From contig NZ_BCXA01000062.1 of the NCBI RefSeq assembly GCF_001894865.1, forward strand, positions 1 through 32,756: a stretch of 32,756 nt of DNA. The letters are read 5' to 3'. The translations under genes and the position numbers were made by a program. A model generated the notes under the pieces. It was given only the letters and a program-made list of their open reading frames with translations. It was not told the origin of the DNA and did not search any database. Of the stretch, positions 13,931-20,608 are shown piece by piece (positions within the stretch are counted from its first letter, which is position 1; each line of letters starts with the position of its first letter). The stretch comes from Rhodococcus maanshanensis NBRC 100610. Lineage in GTDB: Bacteria > Actinomycetota > Actinomycetes > Mycobacteriales > Mycobacteriaceae.

Positions 13931-13953
13931 AAGCGGAGGAGTTGTCTCCACTT
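13931..13953. promoter_or_regulatory. TetR operator O2
   Basis: The palindrome AAGCGGAG-N7-CTCCACTT has one half-site mismatch to O1 and is also closed by an outer T-A pair. It is 44 bases upstream of the TetR start, suggesting autoregulation. The spacer is GAGTTGT here and GAGTAAT in O1. Confidence 0.8.
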
Positions 13954-13996
13954 AATTTCCCGGCTACGGAAAACGCCCTGATGACGGATTTCGGGA

Positions 13997-14671
13997 ATGG
14001 CAGAATCGACGATTGTGAGTACCGCCCCAGCAGCACGACCATTGCGCGCCGACGCCGAACGCAACCGACGCAAGATCCTCGACGCCGCGATGGAGCTGTT
14101 CGCGAGCCGCGGCATCGACATCACCCTCGACGACGTCGCCCGGCACGCCAAGGTCGGCGTCGGTACCGTCTATCGGCGCTTCACCTGCAAGCAGGAGCTG
14201 GTCGACGGCGTCTTCGAGCAGAGCATGGACCAGATCGCCGAGGCGGCCGAGGAGGCGCTGCGGCGCGAGGATCCCTGGGCTGCGCTTGTCGACTTCATCG
14301 GGCTCACCAGCGAGTGGATGTCGCTGAGCAGGGGTCTCGGCGATGTCTTCTTCACCAACGACGAGGGCCGTGAGCAGGTCGCGTGCGCTCGGCAGCGGAT
14401 CACGCCCGCGATTCAGCAGCTCGTCGACCGGGCGAAGGATGCGGGCGCGCTGCGCCCCGAGATCCAGGTCAACGACCTGTTCGCGGTCAGCTGCATGCTC
14501 GACGCGGTCATCGACTTCAACCGGCCGGTCTCTCCCGAGACCTGGCGCCGCTATCTCGCGCTCGTGCTCGACGGGATGCGCGCCGACGGGGCCGAGCGGG
14601 CGCCGCTGCCGCTGGCGCCGCTCACCGACGAGCAGGTGGAGGCGGCCAAGACCGCCCGCGCCCGCGGCTGA
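13997..14671 (+). CDS. TetR-family repressor of the adjacent exporter
   Basis: A 224-residue protein. The N-terminal helix-turn-helix reads I-L-D-A-A-M-E-L-F-A-S-R-G-I-D-I-T-L-D-D-V-A-R-H-A-K-V-G-V-G-T-V-Y-R-R-F (residues about 26-62), standard for TetR. The rest is a helical ligand-binding domain including a conserved C-terminal TetR_C-like half. A short run of about 15 disordered residues precedes the DNA-binding part, so the GTG at 14015 is an alternative start. Neither start has a good ribosome site, so a leaderless mRNA is possible. Divergence from the DHA2 exporter, with two shared palindromes, points to local drug-responsive control. Confidence 0.9.
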   Translation: MAESTIVSTAPAARPLRADAERNRRKILDAAMELFASRGIDITLDDVARHAKVGVGTVYRRFTCKQELVDGVFEQSMDQIAEAAEEALRREDPWAALVDFIGLTSEWMSLSRGLGDVFFTNDEGREQVACARQRITPAIQQLVDRAKDAGALRPEIQVNDLFAVSCMLDAVIDFNRPVSPETWRRYLALVLDGMRADGAERAPLPLAPLTDEQVEAAKTARARG

Positions 14672-14754
14672 TTTTGCCATCGCATTACTCTTCGTTTACC
14701 GTGGCTGAGGCGCGGGGACGAGCCCGCGCCCTCGACGTGCGGGAGGTGGTAGGC

Positions 14755-14814
14755 GTGCCTGGTCCGAGACCCGTGGCGCACACGTCACCGATCCCGCTCG
14801 ACGCCCTGCAGTAA
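14755..14814 (+). CDS. Candidate proline-rich leader peptide
   Basis: GTG at 14755, eight bases after GGGAGG, opens a 19-codon frame ending in TAA at 14812-14814: M-P-G-P-R-P-V-A-H-T-S-P-I-P-L-D-A-L-Q. Five of 19 residues are Pro, with Pro at every second position at the start. The stop codon lies inside the left arm (14811-14817) of a 7-bp stem, so a ribosome that finishes the peptide would hold that stem open, whereas one stalled on the Pro codons would not. This is the arrangement of leader peptides such as mgtL of enterobacterial Mg2+ transport operons, but no sequence homology is claimed. Confidence 0.4.
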   Translation: MPGPRPVAHTSPIPLDALQ

Positions 14815-14894
14815 CGCGCCGGTGCCGCATGACGGCACCGCCGGATGCCCTGCGGCGTTACGAACCGGGTGCGAGGCCCGTCCTGCGGACCCAT

Positions 14895-14939
14895 GTGCCT
14901 CGCCGATCGGTTACGCGGCGCTCGCGCACTCTTTTCTCT
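14895..14939 (+). terminator. Candidate attenuator-terminator in the leader
   Basis: CGCCG (14901-14905) pairs with CGGCG (14916-14920), and GTGC (14895-14898) with GCAC (14926-14929) across an internal loop. The stem is followed at once by TCTTTTCTCT. A T-rich run of this kind is uncommon in the surrounding GC-rich DNA. It lies about 200 bases before the first mini-CorA gene. Confidence 0.4.
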
Positions 14940-15142
14940 AGACCACGCTCTCAACACAGCCATGCGGTCGTGCCTGGGCTTTTGCTCACCCTCGACCGCC
15001 GGGCCGTGCGGCCTCGACGCGTGCCGTACCGCCCGACCTCCAGCGAAAACGTTCCCATCGAGGCATGCACCGGGGGTGCCCGTGCGCCGGCCCGCCGCGC
15101 ACCGCGTAGCCCTTCGGGATGCCGCGAAAAGAAGGACTCTTT

Positions 15143-15502
15143 ATGAGCAGCACGATGCCGACCAATGACTACGCGCAGTCGACCGCCGACCCGATGGCGC
15201 CGAGCGCCGAGAACGTGGGGTTGCTGCGTGACGTCACCGCTGAGCTGCGCGGACTCAACAGAGAGATGGAAGAGATCTGCGAGATCACCCAGGACCAGCT
15301 GAAGGTCACCGAGCAGACCCGCCGGGTGACAGCGTGGACGGCGGTCGCAGTGGTACCCGGTGCCCTCGGGTCGCTGTACGGCTCGAACTTCGAGCACATG
15401 CCCGAGCTCCAGTTCTACTACGGCTGGCCGATCTTCCTCTGCGTTCTTGCCTCCAGCGCGCTGGCCACCTACCTCGGGATGCGCCGCAAGGGCTGGCTGT
15501 GA
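15143..15502 (+). CDS. Miniature CorA-like membrane protein 1
   Basis: A 119-residue protein that matches only the C-terminal end of CorA Mg2+ channels. A helix (about residues 28-58) corresponds to the end of the CorA stalk helix. It is followed by TM1 ending in L-Y-G80-S81-N82-F-E-H-M-P-E-L, the outer loop, and TM2 ending in M-R-R-K-G-W-L. The canonical pore motif Gly-Met-Asn is here Gly-Ser-Asn, while the loop M-P-E-L is kept. Full CorA has about 320 residues; the large cytoplasmic Mg2+-sensing funnel is absent and not encoded upstream. The ATG at 15143 has an AAGGA site. A paralogue follows 41 bases later. It may form a small pentameric channel, modulate a full-length CorA, or be non-transporting. 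Confidence 0.7.
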   Translation: MSSTMPTNDYAQSTADPMAPSAENVGLLRDVTAELRGLNREMEEICEITQDQLKVTEQTRRVTAWTAVAVVPGALGSLYGSNFEHMPELQFYYGWPIFLCVLASSALATYLGMRRKGWL

Positions 15503-15543
15503 GCCGGCAGGTGAGCAGAGAAAGCACAGAAGGGAGGAAGCGC

Positions 15544-15912
15544 ATGACGAATCAGCACATCCCCGCCAGTCTGCGCGGGCTGAGCACCCGCGACCTGGAA
15601 CAGTGCACGACCGAGGAACTGCGGGCCTTTCTCACTGGTGTCTGTGAGTACCGGGCGGGGCTCGCACAGCTGCACCGCAAATCGGTGGACCTGGTCAAGG
15701 AGACCAGGCGCCAGCGGGTGGTCTCCGGGTGGCTCGCGGTGGGCATCGTGCCCATCGCGCTCGGCGGGATCTACGCCTCGAACTTCAGCGACTACGGCGG
15801 CATGCCGGAAACCAAGTTGCTGTATGGATGGCCCCTCTTCGTCGGGGCACTGGCGACCCTCTGCGGCACCCTGTACCTCGTGATGCGGCGCAGGGGCTGG
15901 ATGGAGGCCTGA
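15544..15912 (+). CDS. Miniature CorA-like membrane protein 2
   Basis: A 122-residue paralogue of the preceding gene, with a strong GGGAGGAAG ribosome site. It has an N-terminal helical part, the stalk-like K-S-V-D-L-V-K-E-T-R-R-Q-R, TM1, then I-Y-A78-S79-N80-F-S-D-Y-G-G-M-P-E-T, and TM2 ending M-R-R-R-G-W-M. The Gly-Met-Asn position is Ala-Ser-Asn and the loop is three residues longer than in its partner. Both copies share Y-G-W-P at the start of TM2. Cotranscription with copy 1 and a strong terminator right after suggest a two-gene unit. I infer a hetero-oligomer; transport has not been shown for any such protein known to me. Confidence 0.68.
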   Translation: MTNQHIPASLRGLSTRDLEQCTTEELRAFLTGVCEYRAGLAQLHRKSVDLVKETRRQRVVSGWLAVGIVPIALGGIYASNFSDYGGMPETKLLYGWPLFVGALATLCGTLYLVMRRRGWMEA

Positions 15913-15940
15913 GGTTCCTCAGGCGCACAGAACTTCCCGA

Positions 15941-15982
15941 AAAGGGGCCTCGGGCGCGAATTTTCGCGCCCGAGGCTCCTTT
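15941..15982 (+). terminator. Strong terminator after the mini-CorA pair
   Basis: Arms 15941-15959 and 15964-15982 form a 19-bp stem with one G-U pair and a four-base loop (ATTT). The right arm runs out in CTCCTTT. This closes the transcript 28 bases after the second mini-CorA gene. Confidence 0.85.
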
Positions 15983-16155
15983 CGTGTTCCGGGTGACGGC
16001 CCCGACCCGCAGGTTTGGGCCGCCTCGCGATGCTGAGCCGATATTCATCCCACCAATTTTCGGTAGGCAGCGGCGGACATCGCCCCTACAGTCTCTGGCG
16101 CTGACCCGGCGCCAACGCTCGGTCGTACCGGCAACGCTCAATCCGAAAGGTCCCC

Positions 16156-18108
16156 ATGCGTAGTACCCGCGCCCGCCGTGCCGCGATGATCGGCACCGCG
16201 GCACTGCTTCTGGTCGCGCCGTGCGTGGCCCTCGCCCAGGCCGAGCCCGCCGCGCCGGCACCCGGGTTGCCCGCGGAGTTGGTGGCCGCGGTCCAGCGCG
16301 ATCTCGGACTCAGTCCCGCCCAGTACCTGGAGCAGGCAGAGGCCGGGCAGGAGCTGCTGAGGTTCGCCGAGACGCTGCGCGGCAAGTTCCCCACGGCCTT
16401 CGCCGGCGTCTGGCTCGATGCGGCCGGCGCGCCGTTGGTCGGCCTGGCCGACGGCCCGGACACGGCCGCCGCTCGCACCGCCGTGGAGGCCGCCGGCTAT
16501 CAGGTCAAGGACCAGCCGCGCAGCGAGCAGGTCCTGTCCGGCCTGCTCGGCCAGCTCAACGGCTGGGTTCAGCAGCTCCCCGCGCCGTTGTCCGGCCTGG
16601 TCAACGGCGCCGCGATCGACCCCGTCGCCAACGACATCGCGTTGGAGGTCAAGGACACCGCCGGGGGTCAGGGTCTGCAACTGCCCGACTTCCTCAACTT
16701 TGTGCGTGTGGCGAAAGTACCCGGAGGCTCGTCCGAGCTGCCGGGGTTCGGCTCGCTCGGCTCGTCCGGCCCGGCGACCACTACAGCACCGACCAAGCCC
16801 ACTGAACCGACCACCACCAAGCCGACCGAACCCACTACCACCAAGCCGACCGAACCCACTACCACCAAGCCGACCGAACCGAGCAAGATCACCCTCGACC
16901 CCATCACTGCGGCACCCGACAGCAATGAGTACACGCTGAAGGCGAAGGTCACTCCCGCAGCAGCGGGCGGCACCGTCGAATTCAAGGACGGCAACGACAT
17001 CCTCGGCACCACAAAGGTCGAGGCGGACGGCACCGCCGTCAGGATGTGGTACCCCGAAGCCGACGGCAATCACACCATCACCGCTATCTTCTCCGGACGC
17101 GACGGCGTCGCCGGATCCACCACCACCGCGCAGGTCACCGTCACAACGGTCGGCAACAATGCCACCACCTCGACCACCACCCTCGATCCGATCAAGGGAG
17201 CCGCCGTCGGCAAGGAGATCACGCTGAAGGCAAAGGTCACCCCCGCAGAAGCGGGCGGCACCGTCGCATTCGACGTAACCGAGCCCAATAGAAACATGAC
17301 TAACGAAGCACCGGTCGGCGCCGACGGCACCGCCACCCTGAAGTGGACCCCCGAGAACGCCGGCAAGGCGACCGTCGAGGCCACCTTCTCCGGCCGCGAC
17401 GGCGTCACCGGATCCACCACCACCGTGCAGGTCACCGTCGCAGAGGCCCCCAAACCCACCACTACCAAGCCCACCACGACCACGCCCAAGCCGCCGGCCC
17501 CCGACGCCATCATGGGTGGCCAGGGCTACCGGTCCGGCGAGACCGCCAGCGATCCCTGCTCGTTCGGTTTCAACGGCACCGACGGTGCTGGCAACGCGGT
17601 AAACATCACCGCCGGACACTGTGACTTCAGCCGCGGAGGCTCCCCGCGGGTGTTCGTGGGGGGAAGCTACGTCGGCGCCTTCGAGAAGGTAGCCTTCGAG
17701 GGCTTTGACTATGGGTTGATCAGGATCGACGCCCGCAACCGCTTCGAGAACAACTTTGTTTCCACCTACGGCGGGGCCCCGGTGCGGATCACCGGCACCG
17801 CAGATCCCGTGGTCGGGGCGCCGGTGTGCAAGTCCGGCGAAATCACCGGCTTCACCTGCGGCAAGATCACCGCCGTCGACGTGTCCATGAATTCCGGTCC
17901 CCGAGGCGCCAGGGTGCCCAATGCCTTTGCCGCGAAGGTATGTTCGATCCCCGGTGACAGCGGTGGAGCCATCGTGACCGGCACCAAGGCGCTGGGCATC
18001 ACGGCCGCCGGCAGCGGATGGGATTGCGACCCCTCCAAGCAGACGTACGCGCAGCCGATCAACTCGGTCCTCGCGGACAACCCCGGCCTGAAGGTCCGCA
18101 CCAACTAG
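16156..18108 (+). CDS. Secreted S1-family serine protease with two Ig-like repeats
   Basis: A 650-residue protein. A Sec signal ends near A-L-A-Q-A (about residue 29). Next comes a region resembling the prodomain of alpha-lytic-type proteases (about 35-190), a Thr/Pro linker with K-P-T-E-P-T-T-T repeats (about 212-242), and two Ig-like (Big_3-type) repeats of about 90 residues, each ending F-S-G-R-D-G-V-x-G-S-T-T-T-x-Q-V-T-V. After a second Thr/Pro linker comes a chymotrypsin-fold domain with the triad H488 (T-A-G-H-C), D518 (F-D-Y-G-L-I) and S602 (G-D-S-G-G), and Cys pairs. It likely self-processes outside the cell; the Ig units may bind wall or substrate. GAAAGG precedes the ATG. A terminator follows. 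Confidence 0.88.
   Translation: MRSTRARRAAMIGTAALLLVAPCVALAQAEPAAPAPGLPAELVAAVQRDLGLSPAQYLEQAEAGQELLRFAETLRGKFPTAFAGVWLDAAGAPLVGLADGPDTAAARTAVEAAGYQVKDQPRSEQVLSGLLGQLNGWVQQLPAPLSGLVNGAAIDPVANDIALEVKDTAGGQGLQLPDFLNFVRVAKVPGGSSELPGFGSLGSSGPATTTAPTKPTEPTTTKPTEPTTTKPTEPTTTKPTEPSKITLDPITAAPDSNEYTLKAKVTPAAAGGTVEFKDGNDILGTTKVEADGTAVRMWYPEADGNHTITAIFSGRDGVAGSTTTAQVTVTTVGNNATTSTTTLDPIKGAAVGKEITLKAKVTPAEAGGTVAFDVTEPNRNMTNEAPVGADGTATLKWTPENAGKATVEATFSGRDGVTGSTTTVQVTVAEAPKPTTTKPTTTTPKPPAPDAIMGGQGYRSGETASDPCSFGFNGTDGAGNAVNITAGHCDFSRGGSPRVFVGGSYVGAFEKVAFEGFDYGLIRIDARNRFENNFVSTYGGAPVRITGTADPVVGAPVCKSGEITGFTCGKITAVDVSMNSGPRGARVPNAFAAKVCSIPGDSGGAIVTGTKALGITAAGSGWDCDPSKQTYAQPINSVLADNPGLKVRTN
16787..16884 (+). 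repeat. 24-bp tandem repeat coding Thr/Pro linker
   Basis: A 24-base unit recurs at 16813-16836, 16837-16860 and, truncated, 16861-16880, coding T-T-K-P-T-E-P-T. It is in frame inside the protease gene, so copy-number change would alter linker length without a frameshift. Confidence 0.8.
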
Positions 18109-18128
18109 GTTGCGTCCCAAAGTGAGTT

Positions 18129-18163
18129 GATGGGGTGGCACTGCACAGCGGTGCCACCCCATC
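18129..18163. terminator. Hairpin terminator between convergent genes
   Basis: A perfect 13-bp stem (18129-18141 with 18151-18163) with a nine-base loop, 20 bases after the protease stop. The stop codon of the small minus-strand gene (18162-18164) overlaps its right arm. It probably serves both directions. Confidence 0.85.
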
Positions 18164-18275
18164 ACGATTGGACGCCGGTCTGCTCGGCCACCGGAGCGGC
18201 GAGGGCCCATCCTGCGGTCGCGGCGACCAGAGACAGCGCGACCGCGTCGAGGGCGGCGATCCATCTCCTGCTCAT
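18162..18275 (-). CDS. Small single-span membrane protein (37 residues)
   Basis: Its ATG overlaps the stop of the large membrane protein gene by four bases (ATGA), and the frame closes with TGA at 18162-18164. The 37-residue product starts M-S-R-R-W, has one hydrophobic stretch (about residues 7-28, Ala/Leu/Val with a Trp), and ends in a short polar tail. Positive residues before the helix predict an outside C-terminus, or possibly a signal peptide. Coupling to the 469-residue membrane protein suggests a small accessory subunit. No family recognised. Confidence 0.5.
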   Translation of the reverse strand: MSRRWIAALDAVALSLVAATAGWALAAPVAEQTGVQS

Positions 18276-19681
18276 GCTGCGTCCGGCTCTGCGGCGGCAG
18301 GTGGCCGGACCAGCGCCCGGACGCCGACCGCGCAGGCCAGCACCGCGATCAGCAGGGCGATGCCCGCGACCCGGTCGTCGTAGGCCGGGATGTCAAAGAC
18401 GTCGACAAAGCTGCCGCCCGTGAACGTCGGCTCGCGCCTCATCCCCAGCATGGCATCGAACGGCTCGTTCATGGGATCGCCAGTGAGGGGCACATATGCG
18501 CCGTCATACGAACCGCCGTACGCGACCGTGCCGGTGTAGACCGTTGCCGCCGAGTGAAAGACCATGGACACGAACGGGATCCCCAGCCCGACCGCGGCGA
18601 TGGCCGCAGTGCCGGGCAGCGACGACCCGAACGCCATACCCGCGCCGACGCCGAGCACGGCCAGTCGCACCAGCAGCATCGGGCCGTCCTGGCCGAGATT
18701 CGGCCAGATCGCGCCGACCATCGGGATCAGGGCCACCACGAACAGGCCGCCGATCGTCGACCGCCAGACCATCGACAGGCGCAGGCCCAGCGCGACCGCG
18801 ATCGCGCCCACCAGCACCGCCTGCCAGTGCTCTACGCCGGCGAACGGCCCACCGAGATCCACCAGCACCGGCATCGAGGCCGCCGCGACGCCCGTCGCGG
18901 CCAACAGGAAGCGGCCGTCGGCGACCTCGATCGTCCGCGCGGCGAACCAGGTGAGCGCGACGACGACCGCCATGGATAGCCCGATGACGATCCAGGAGCT
19001 GACCCGCGACGTGTAGTCCTGCCGGTCGATCCAGAACAGCAGCGTCCGGTTCGCCAGCGCGATCGATGCCGCGGTCGCGAGCGCGAGGCGGAGCTCACGT
19101 CCGGTGGCCCGCTGGATCCGTACCGAGCCGTCCGCGATCACGGCGGCCGCAAGGGCCAGTACGAGAGTCGGGCCGAGCAGCCACCAGGAGGGTTCACCGA
19201 TCGAGGACGTGGCCTGCGCCGGGAACACCTGCTCGAAGGCGCGGGCGGTGAGGAACGTGCCGAGCACTCCGAGGGTCAGCGCGAGCTGGCCGGCCCGCCG
19301 TCCCCACACCGCCGCCACCGCCGCGCCGAGGATCACACCCGCTGCCACCGTCTTGGCGTAGTGCAGGGCGATCAGCTCGTCGATGCCCCAGATTCCGGGG
19401 ACCGCCAGGCGCGCTCCGACCAGTACGAGCGCCGCGACGGCCATCGCGATCCAGGCGATCCGCCGGGATCCGTTGCGCTGCAGCAGGGCGTAGGCGAGCA
19501 CCGCGACGACGGTGCCCACCGCGATCCCGGTCGGCTGACTGGAGAGCCAGCGGCTCAGCTCCCGATCGGACGTGTAGATCGCCCAGCCGCCGCCAGGGGG
19601 ATTGGTCAGCACGAACGCGGCGAGCGCCCCGCCGAACAGGGCGGAAAGCGCCGAGAGGACTTCGCGGGGTTCGACGGGCAT
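18272..19681 (-). CDS. Polytopic membrane protein of unknown function
   Basis: A 469-residue protein with about 13-14 hydrophobic segments. I recognise no family. Polar sites that stand out are W-G-I-D-E-L-I-A-L-H-Y near residue 98, F-W-I-D-R-Q-D-Y-T-S-R near 214, and a long extracellular-looking stretch near residues 380-440 rich in Tyr, Gly, Asp and Phe (G-G-S-Y-D-G-A-Y-V, then D-V-F-D-I-P-A-Y-D-D-R) before the last helix. The start is ATG at 19681, divergent from the ICL/PEPM gene about 100 bases away. A 37-residue membrane protein is coupled at its end. Transport or cell-envelope roles are possible but unsupported. Confidence 0.7.
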   Translation of the reverse strand: MPVEPREVLSALSALFGGALAAFVLTNPPGGGWAIYTSDRELSRWLSSQPTGIAVGTVVAVLAYALLQRNGSRRIAWIAMAVAALVLVGARLAVPGIWGIDELIALHYAKTVAAGVILGAAVAAVWGRRAGQLALTLGVLGTFLTARAFEQVFPAQATSSIGEPSWWLLGPTLVLALAAAVIADGSVRIQRATGRELRLALATAASIALANRTLLFWIDRQDYTSRVSSWIVIGLSMAVVVALTWFAARTIEVADGRFLLAATGVAAASMPVLVDLGGPFAGVEHWQAVLVGAIAVALGLRLSMVWRSTIGGLFVVALIPMVGAIWPNLGQDGPMLLVRLAVLGVGAGMAFGSSLPGTAAIAAVGLGIPFVSMVFHSAATVYTGTVAYGGSYDGAYVPLTGDPMNEPFDAMLGMRREPTFTGGSFVDVFDIPAYDDRVAGIALLIAVLACAVGVRALVRPPAAAEPDAA

Positions 19682-19783
19682 TTGCCGACGCTAACCGACT
19701 GCGCCCCGCCGCGGCGGCAACCGGGCGATAGCGGGCTCCGCATGCCAGGATCTTCACGACCGACTACGACGCGAGGAGCGCGC

Positions 19784-20536
19784 ATGACTTCGATCAACGA
19801 CAAGGCGACCGCCCTGCTGCAGCTGCATCAGCCCGGCAATCCGGTGATCCTGCCGACGGTATGGGACGCCTGGTCGGCAAACCTGGCCGCGGAGGGCGGG
19901 TTTGCGGCGCTGACGGTGGGTAGCCACCCGGTGGCGGACTCGATCGGCAAGCCCGACAACGAGGGCATGAGCTTCGAGGAGTTGCTGACCCGAGTCGCGC
20001 AGATCACCGCCGCAGTCGACCTGCCGGTCTCGGTCGACATCGAATCCGGATACGGGCAGACCCCCGAACGGCTGATCGCAGGGCTGATCGAGGTGGGCGC
20101 CGTCGGCCTCAATATCGAGGACACCGTGCACAGCGAGGGCGGCAGGCTGCGCGAGGCGCAGGAGCACGCGGACTTCGTCGGCGGGCTGCGTCGGGCGGCG
20201 GATGCCGCAGGCGTGCACATCGTCGTCAACGCCCGCACCGACCTGTTCATCAAGCAGGTCGGCGACGAGTCCGATCGCGTCGAGCGTGCGATCGCCCGGA
20301 TGAAGCTGGCTGCGGAGGCTGGCGCGGACTCGCTGTACCCGGTCGGGTTCCACAGCGACGAGGTGTATCAGCGGTTGACCTCGGAGTTGCCGTTGCCGGT
20401 CAACGCCATCGCCGATCCGGTGCGCGGCGAGAAGGCCAGCTACGCCTCCCTCGGGGTCGGCCGGGTCAGCTTCGGCCCGCTGCTCCAGGCCGCGCTCGCA
20501 GTGCGCGCCAACCAGCTGCTCGCCCGCTGGGTCTGA
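19784..20536 (+). CDS. Isocitrate lyase/PEP mutase family enzyme
   Basis: A 250-residue TIM-barrel protein. The signature region reads P-V-S-V-D-I-E-S-G-Y-G (about residues 81-91), followed by V-G-A-V-G-L-N-I-E-D and V-N-A-R-T-D near residue 150, as in the ICL/PEPM superfamily. The catalytic Cys-containing K-K-C-G-H loop of true isocitrate or methylisocitrate lyases is missing, so this is one of the short PEPM-like members acting on an unidentified oxoacid, carboxyphosphonate or phosphonate-type substrate. GAGG precedes the ATG. It is monocistronic, with a hairpin terminator after it. Confidence 0.85.
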   Translation: MTSINDKATALLQLHQPGNPVILPTVWDAWSANLAAEGGFAALTVGSHPVADSIGKPDNEGMSFEELLTRVAQITAAVDLPVSVDIESGYGQTPERLIAGLIEVGAVGLNIEDTVHSEGGRLREAQEHADFVGGLRRAADAAGVHIVVNARTDLFIKQVGDESDRVERAIARMKLAAEAGADSLYPVGFHSDEVYQRLTSELPLPVNAIADPVRGEKASYASLGVGRVSFGPLLQAALAVRANQLLARWV

Positions 20537-20540
20537 TACG

Positions 20541-20602
20541 CAGCGCCACCGGGCGTCGTGTCGGGTACGTGAGTGCCCGTCCGACGCCCAGTGGGCGCGC
20601 TG
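20541..20602. terminator. Long hairpin between convergent genes
   Basis: CAGCGC and GGGCGTCG segments of 20541-20558 pair with their complements in 20582-20602. A three-base bulge and one mismatch interrupt the stem, and a CGGG/CCCG inner stem closes the loop. It lies between the ICL/PEPM gene and the DUF1801 gene, which converge, and likely terminates both. Confidence 0.6.
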
Positions 20603-20608
20603 ACGGCG

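Larger units (their letters stand above)
14672..15142 (+). promoter_or_regulatory. Structured leader region upstream of the mini-CorA genes
   Basis: These 471 bases hold no ordinary gene. Visible elements in order: TTGCCA at 14674-14679 as a possible -35; a hairpin with 8-bp stem 14709-14716/14723-14730; a purine-rich ribosome site at 14741-14746 and a 19-codon ORF from 14755; a branched structure in which GTAACGC (14811-14817) pairs with GCGTTAC (14855-14861), enclosing the 7-bp hairpin 14821-14827/14833-14839; then a hairpin followed by a T-rich run at 14895-14939. The layout is that of an attenuator or riboswitch-type leader. I tested it against the M-box (ykoK) consensus from memory and did not find its core motifs. 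Confidence 0.5.

Noticed and set aside
14691-14864. Long-range pairing TTCGT (14691-14695) with ACGAA (14860-14864) as a switch helix
   Set aside because: Only five pairs, and 14691-14695 may lie within the promoter and not be transcribed.
14672-14870. M-box (ykoK) Mg2+ riboswitch upstream of the CorA-like genes
   Set aside because: The TTCGTT-like start and TACGAA-like end are suggestive, but the conserved internal M-box segments, as I remember them, are not present. Kept only as an unclassified structured leader.
16787-16884. Tandem 24-bp repeats considered as a CRISPR array
   Set aside because: The units are contiguous without spacers and code an in-frame Thr/Pro linker.
16138-18264. 708-codon Gly-rich minus-strand open frame resembling a PE-PGRS-type protein
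   Set aside because: It is exactly antisense to the protease gene, which has a signal peptide, catalytic triad and ribosome site. Antisense of Thr/Pro/Ala-rich GC-rich coding DNA gives Gly/Asp-rich frames.
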